Of a stretch of DNA of 5,161 nucleotides, positions 1 through 5,161 are shown in pieces (the first letter of the stretch is position 1; the number at the start of each line of letters is the position of its first letter). The stretch comes from Geodermatophilaceae bacterium. GTDB taxonomy: Bacteria; Actinomycetota; Actinomycetes; Mycobacteriales; Geodermatophilaceae. Made by a program: the position numbers and the translations under genes. The DNA is taken from positions 1 to 5,161 of the forward strand of contig JACCUF010000013.1 in NCBI GenBank assembly GCA_013811975.1, read 5' to 3'. The notes beneath the pieces are model-generated. The model worked only from the letters and a program-made list of their open reading frames with translations. It did no database searches and was not told the origin of the DNA.

Positions 1-292
1 GTGCGGCTTCGATGAGGTTCGCATTGCCGGCGTCATCCACCGATGCCACGGTGTCCTCGCCACCTCGGCTGACCGAGTTCGCCGTGGTGACGACCGCATC
101 CACGCCCTGGCAGGCAGCGACAAGTGACTCCGGAGCCTTCAGATCGCCGGTCACGGCTCGGGCGCCGGCCGCGACGAGTGGCTCGTACGCCGAGCCGGGT
201 CGGACGAGAATACGGACCGGCTTGCCCTGGTCGAGCAACATCCGCGCGATCAGCCCGCCGAGCTGGCCGGTGGCTCCGACGACGAGGATCAT
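1..292 (-). CDS. NmrA-like NAD(P)-binding protein (N-terminal part, cut by window edge)
   Basis: Reading the minus strand from ATG at 292 gives 97 codons that run off the left edge, so only the N-terminal part is seen. The protein opens with a Rossmann first strand and dinucleotide loop, MILVVGATGQLGG (GxxGxxG, Gly6/Gly9/Gly12). Next come a second strand ending in Arg31 (VRILVRPGS), a GD pair at 49-50, a VDAVVTT strand near 64-70 and VDDAGNANLIEAA at 85-97. This order is that of the atypical short-chain dehydrogenase group (NmrA, TMR, isoflavone-reductase-like). An Arg at the end of strand 2 in this group usually favours NADP(H). Members are NAD(P)H-dependent reductases or redox sensors in the cytoplasm, and substrate cannot be assigned. 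The start codon overlaps the stop of the upstream SnoaL-like gene (ATGA), so the pair is very probably co-transcribed and translationally coupled. The catalytic and C-terminal substrate region lies outside the window, so reductase and sensor cannot be told apart. Family call is strong, function is inference. Confidence 0.85.
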   Translation of the reverse strand, partial: MILVVGATGQLGGLIARMLLDQGKPVRILVRPGSAYEPLVAAGARAVTGDLKAPESLVAACQGVDAVVTTANSVSRGGEDTVASVDDAGNANLIEAA

Positions 293-3200
293 GACGCCAC
301 CCCGGCAGCTGCCGCGTAGTCCACGGCGTCCGTTGGGCCGGCGACTCGGATGGTGTGCACGTCGACGTCGCCGCTGGTCTCTTCGACCGGCTCGAGGTAG
401 AACCGCGCCGATGCGATCGCATCGTCCGCGATCCGGAAAATGACCACGCCGCGGATCAGGAAAACAAGGCCGTCGACCCGATTGCCGGACATCTCCCACT
501 CGGTCCACGCGGTGTCCCCGTCCACGATTGTCCGTACCAGCCGAGCCTGGACGTCAGGGACACCGGCGAAGATCTGAGTCCAGTTGCGGCGCACCTGCTC
601 CCTGCCCGAGAAGCCACGCGCGGGATGGACGGGCGTCTCGTTGACGTAGTCCTCTGCAAAGCAGGCGACCACGCCCTCGAGGTCGTGCTCGTTCAGAGCC
701 AGGAGCAGGCGCTCTACGACCTCGGCTCCGTCGTTTGGTCGCGCCATGACGACACCTCTCATTCTGTTACACTATCAAGTAATGGATACAGGAGTATGTA
801 CCTAATGACGGCGCGGGTCAAGAGGACATCGCGTCAGTACGATTCGAGTGGGCGGCAGACCCAGGCTCGCCGCAGCCGGGAGGAAGTACTGGAAGCGGCT
901 GAGCGGCAATTTCTGGCCGCCGGCTACCCGGCCACGACCCTCGCCGCCATCGCCAAGGAGGCCGGCGTCTCGGTCGAGACCATCTACAAGGCGTTCGGCG
1001 GCAAGTCCGGACTCGTACGGGCGATCTATGAGCGCGGTCTGACCGGGCATGGACTGGTTCCGGCCTATGAGCGTTCAGATGAGATGCGCAAGCGCGAGGC
1101 CGACCCGGCAGAGATCTTGCGGAACTGGGCTGTCCTCACCGCCGAGGTCGGCTCGGTCGTGACGCCGATCCGACTTCTCATCCGCGCGGCCGCGGGCACC
1201 GACCCGGAGGTGAGCTCGTTGCTCAAGGACAGCGACAACGAGCGGCTCGACCGCATGCGCCACCACGCGCACTTCCTCGCCGACCGTGGGTTCCTTCGTG
1301 AAGGCATCACGTTGGCCAAGGCCACAGATGTCCTCTGGACCTGCAGCTCCGTCGAGATCTACGAACTACTTGTGCTTAAGCGCGGCTGGTCGGTCGCGGA
1401 GTTCGCAGAGTTCGTCGCCCAGTTAATGATCACCGGCCTACTAGCCACATCCGAATGAACGCGGCCGCGCCAGTCCCGCCTGCGGGCTTCCTCCGCTGCG
1501 GTGACCAGATCGGAAACCGGTGTGCCCGAGAACCGCGGTCGGTCTCGTCACACGAGAACTATGTCTGGACCACCAGGTCGGCCAAGACGGCATAGTCCGA
1601 GTCCTGGGTGAAGACCGTCAGGTCGTGGGCGACGTCAGTCGCGGCGATCCACTGGTCGTTGACGTTGATCCGGCGCCCCACCGCGGCCAGCCGGTCCCCC
1701 ATCGTGGCCGATGCGAAGTCACGTCGTCTCCTGCCTGGACTCGCCCAGGAGATGTCGTTCCAGGGCATCACCCACCCAACCCTCGAACTCCGCAGGCTCC
1801 CAGCCGGACTCCGCTACGAGTTCTTGGTAGACGCCAGGCGCGGCCAGTGCCCGGTACACGGCCTGCGCCTCGGCGACCGACACCCGCAGATGACCGTCCA
1901 GCGAGGCGATCATGGCGTCCATGGCCTGGTTCCGGCCGGCCAACTTCCCGCGCAGCAGGGCACGAGTCTCGGGGCTTTCGTCGGTCGCCGCCTCGAAGAT
2001 CGTCACCACGTCGAAGCCAGCCGAATACAGAGCCCGTAACCAGTGAGCGGCGCCGCGGAGCCGACGGACCGGATCCGGTTCGGCGAGGACGTCGTCGGCC
2101 AACTCTCTTGCTCTTGCCTGGTCCAGCCAACGCTCGCAGATGAGGGAGAGGATCTCCCGCTTGCTGCCGAAGGCTGAGTAGACGGTACGGATTGCTACGC
2201 CAGCCTCTGCGGCGATGGTCTCGATGCTGGTCGAGCCGTAGCCATGGGTACCGAATAGCCCTCTGGCCGCCTCCGCTATCCGCTCGCGCGTCGCTTCGGC
2301 CTGCACCTTCCGATAAGTCGATGGGGGCTTGACGGCTGGCGCCATATGGGCACACTATCAGTGCGCACAGTGCAGTCTCACTGCACCGACTGCATCCATG
2401 CTGCAACAACTCTAGCTGAGGAGCTCACATGAGCATCACGACGAACCCACCCGACCCCGACGCAGCAGACCCGACTGCGGTGATCAAGCGCATGTTCGAC
2501 GAAGGATTCGCCACCGGAGACGGCGCGGTGGTCGATGAGATCTGTTCCCCGGATCTGGTGGAACATCAGTTCGGCCTGTCCGGCGACAGTGCTGCTGCAA
2601 TCCAGCATGTCAAGGACGCCATGCGACAGGTCCACGGTGCCGTGCCCGACATCTCGTTCACCATCGAGGATTCAGTTGAGAACGGGGACAAGCTCTGGGT
2701 GCGGGTACGGGCACAAGGTACGGCGACCGGCCCGTTTTTCGGTCCACCCAGCGGGCGACCGATCGACTTCACCGTGTTCGACGTCATCCGCGTCGTGGAC
2801 GGCCGGATCGTGGAGCACTGGGGAGTCCCGGACCGCTTCGCCATGCTGGCCCAGACCGGAGTCCTGGACCGCCTGGGGTAGCGGTCAGCGGGGCGGGAGT
2901 ACGTCGGTCTGGGCGGGGACCTGGTCCTGGCGTACGCCGGTGCCGACCGGGCAGGAGACGCCGGTCGAGTTGACTGGGCAGTAGCCGTTCGGGTTCTTGT
3001 AGAGGTACTGCTGGTGGTAGGCCTCGGCGTAATAGAAATCGCCCAACTGGGCGATCTCGGTGGTGATCTCCCCGTACCCCGCCTGGTGCAACGCGGCCTG
3101 GTAGGCATCGCGTGAGGCCTTGGCCACCTCGAGCTGCTCTGGTCCGTCCACGTAAATGGCCGAGCGGTACTGCGTACCCACGTCGTTGCCCTGACGCATC

Positions 3201-5161
3201 CCCTGGGTCGGGTCGTGGTCCTCCCAGAACGGTTTGAGCAGCTGTTCGTAAGTCACCTCGGCCGGGTCGAAGGCGACGAGGACGACCTCGGTGTGCCCGG
3301 TACGGGCCGAGCAGACCTCCTCGTAGCTGGGGTTGGGTGTGTGGCCGCCCGCGTATCCGACGGCCGTCGAATAGACGCCCGGGGTCTGCCAGAAGACCTG
3401 CTCAGCCCCCCAGAAACAGCCCAGGCCGAATACCGCCGTCTGCAAGCCGTCCGGGAACGGCGCGACGATCCGGTTGCCGTTGACGGCGTGGGTTTCGGGG
3501 ACCGGGATCGGCTGCTCGCGACCGCGCAGCGCGGAGTCGGCGTCGATCAGCCGGGTCTTGCCTCGTGAGAACAGCATGTCCACCACCACCGTAGGAGTAA
3601 CGCCGGAACCTCGATCCGTACCCGGCCAGTGTTCAGTGCAACGTCACCGTGGCTCCGAAGATTCCACCGGCCAGACGGGGCGGGACTGCGCTCGAAGTCA
3701 CACATGGCGGGAAAACCAGTGCACCACCATCGACCGAATGCATGGGTATGACAAGGAAGGACGCCCGGATCAGCACCCGAAGCGGCGCGGTAGCGTGACC
3801 TCCACCATGAGCCGCCCGTCGGTCGACGTGACGCCCCTGTCGGAGTCACCGGCCGCAGTGGCGTTGTTCTGCCATGGCGGTACCGCCGACAGCACCACTC
3901 CGCCTTCGGACGGGGCGTTGTCGTTGCTCCGGATGCGGGCCATCCAGCACGCCGTACGGGACCGCCTCGAAGAACAGGGGATCGAGCCCTGGCTGTTGCG
4001 CTACCGCTTCGCCGGCTGGAACGGCTCGCGGGCTGATGCAGCCCACGACACGCGGTGGGCGCTGGACGAGGTAAGCCGACGGCATGGCGATATTCCGGTC
4101 GTCCTGGTCGGGCACTCGATGGGCGGACGTGCAGCCATCCGGGCCGCCGGTCATCCTGCCGTACGCGCCGTGTGCGCATTGGCGCCATGGGTGCCGCCCA
4201 ATGATCCGGTCAGCCAACTGCGTGGCAAGACACTCGTGATCGCGCACGGGCGCGGTGACCGTTGGGTTCCGGCCCGTGGCTCTTTGGAGTTCGCCCTTCG
4301 CGCCAAGCACGTCACACCGCAGACCGCCCGCTTCACACTGCCGGGTGGGCACAGCTTGCTGCGGCGCGCCCACGCCTGGCACGAGCTCGTTCGCGAGGTC
4401 GTGTCCGCGGGACTTGGTTTCGAACCGTTCGGCCCCACCCTGACGAATGCCTTTCAACAGGAACCACCGGCCGGGTTGACCGCGCCGCTCTGATCACCTC
4501 TCGGCCCCTCCGATGCCACCCACCGGAGGGGCCGAGAGGATCCGTATCCCCGAAGGAGCACGCTCGCGATGACCACCGACACCACTGCAGGCGCGACCGC
4601 GCGGCCGACCGCCGCCGTCGTCGGCAGCGGGGTCGCCGGACTCACCTCGGCCTACCTGCTCCAGCGCCGCTACGACGTCACGTTGTTCGAAGCCGATGAC
4701 CGGACCGGAGGGCACGCACACACCCACGACATCCCGACCGCGGACAGTCGGGTCATCCCGGTCGACACCGGCTTCATCGTGCACAACGAGCGGACCTATC
4801 CCAACCTGCTGCGGTTGTTCGCCGAGCTCGGCGTTGCCACTCAGGGCACCGAGATGAGCATGTCCATCAAGTGCGAGGGTTGCGGACTCGAGTACGCCGG
4901 CGCCCGTGGCCTGAACGGTGTCTTCGCCCAGCGGCAGCGCCTCGCGGACCCGAAATTCGTCCGGATGCTGCTGGAGGTCAAGAGCTTCCATCGTCACGCA
5001 CACCGGCTGCTCGCTGCAGACCCCGACGTCACGGACTCGATCACCCTGGGCGCGTTCCTGGCGATCGGTGGGTACTCCGACTACTTCATCCGACACTTCA
5101 TGATCCCGGTGGTGTCCTGCGTCTGGTCCTCTGGCACCGAGCTGTCCATGCAGTACCCGGC

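Overview
The window is high-GC DNA with actinobacterial character. Codons mostly end in G or C, several -10-like boxes fit TAnnnT, intrinsic-terminator hairpins lack U-tracts, and the MsrA has a long N-terminus and a C-terminal cysteine pair typical of Actinomycetota. I cannot name the genus from sequence alone. No tRNA, rRNA, CRISPR array, transposase or phage gene is visible.

Layout, left to right. (1) 1-747, minus strand: a two-gene operon of a SnoaL/NTF2-like protein followed, with a 4-bp ATGA overlap, by an NmrA-type NAD(P)-binding protein that runs off the left edge. (2) 805-1458, plus strand: a TetR-family regulator transcribed divergently from that operon. (3) 1459-1717: a convergent gap with a small hairpin, then the C-terminal remnant of a VapC-like PIN toxin on the minus strand. 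(4) 1719-2345, minus strand: a second TetR regulator, divergent from a second SnoaL-like ester-cyclase-type gene at 2429-2881. The promoter region between them carries two tandem 17-bp inverted repeats. (5) 2885-3577, minus strand: msrA, tail to tail with the second SnoaL gene and separated from it by only 3 bp, with a hairpin spanning both stop codons. (6) 3807-4493, plus strand: a small alpha/beta hydrolase followed by a 16-bp perfect hairpin terminator. (7) 4569 to the right edge: the N-terminal two-fifths or so of an FAD-dependent amine-oxidase-type oxidoreductase.

The most coherent story is in 1-2881: two TetR/SnoaL modules, each regulator divergent from its SnoaL-like gene. The two regulators look like paralogues (similar DNA-recognition helices and a shared C-terminal GW...AEF motif). 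Both intergenic regions contain the same 9-mer, TGATAGTGT on the minus strand, exactly 6 nt before a minus-strand ATG. The modules probably sense and act on small hydrophobic or redox-active compounds, but no substrate can be read from the sequence. The right half (msrA, hydrolase, FAD oxidoreductase) looks like ordinary chromosomal housekeeping and lipid or stress genes. I see no convincing undescribed multi-gene system. The best leads are the tandem operator array, the repeated promoter motif and the toxin remnant.
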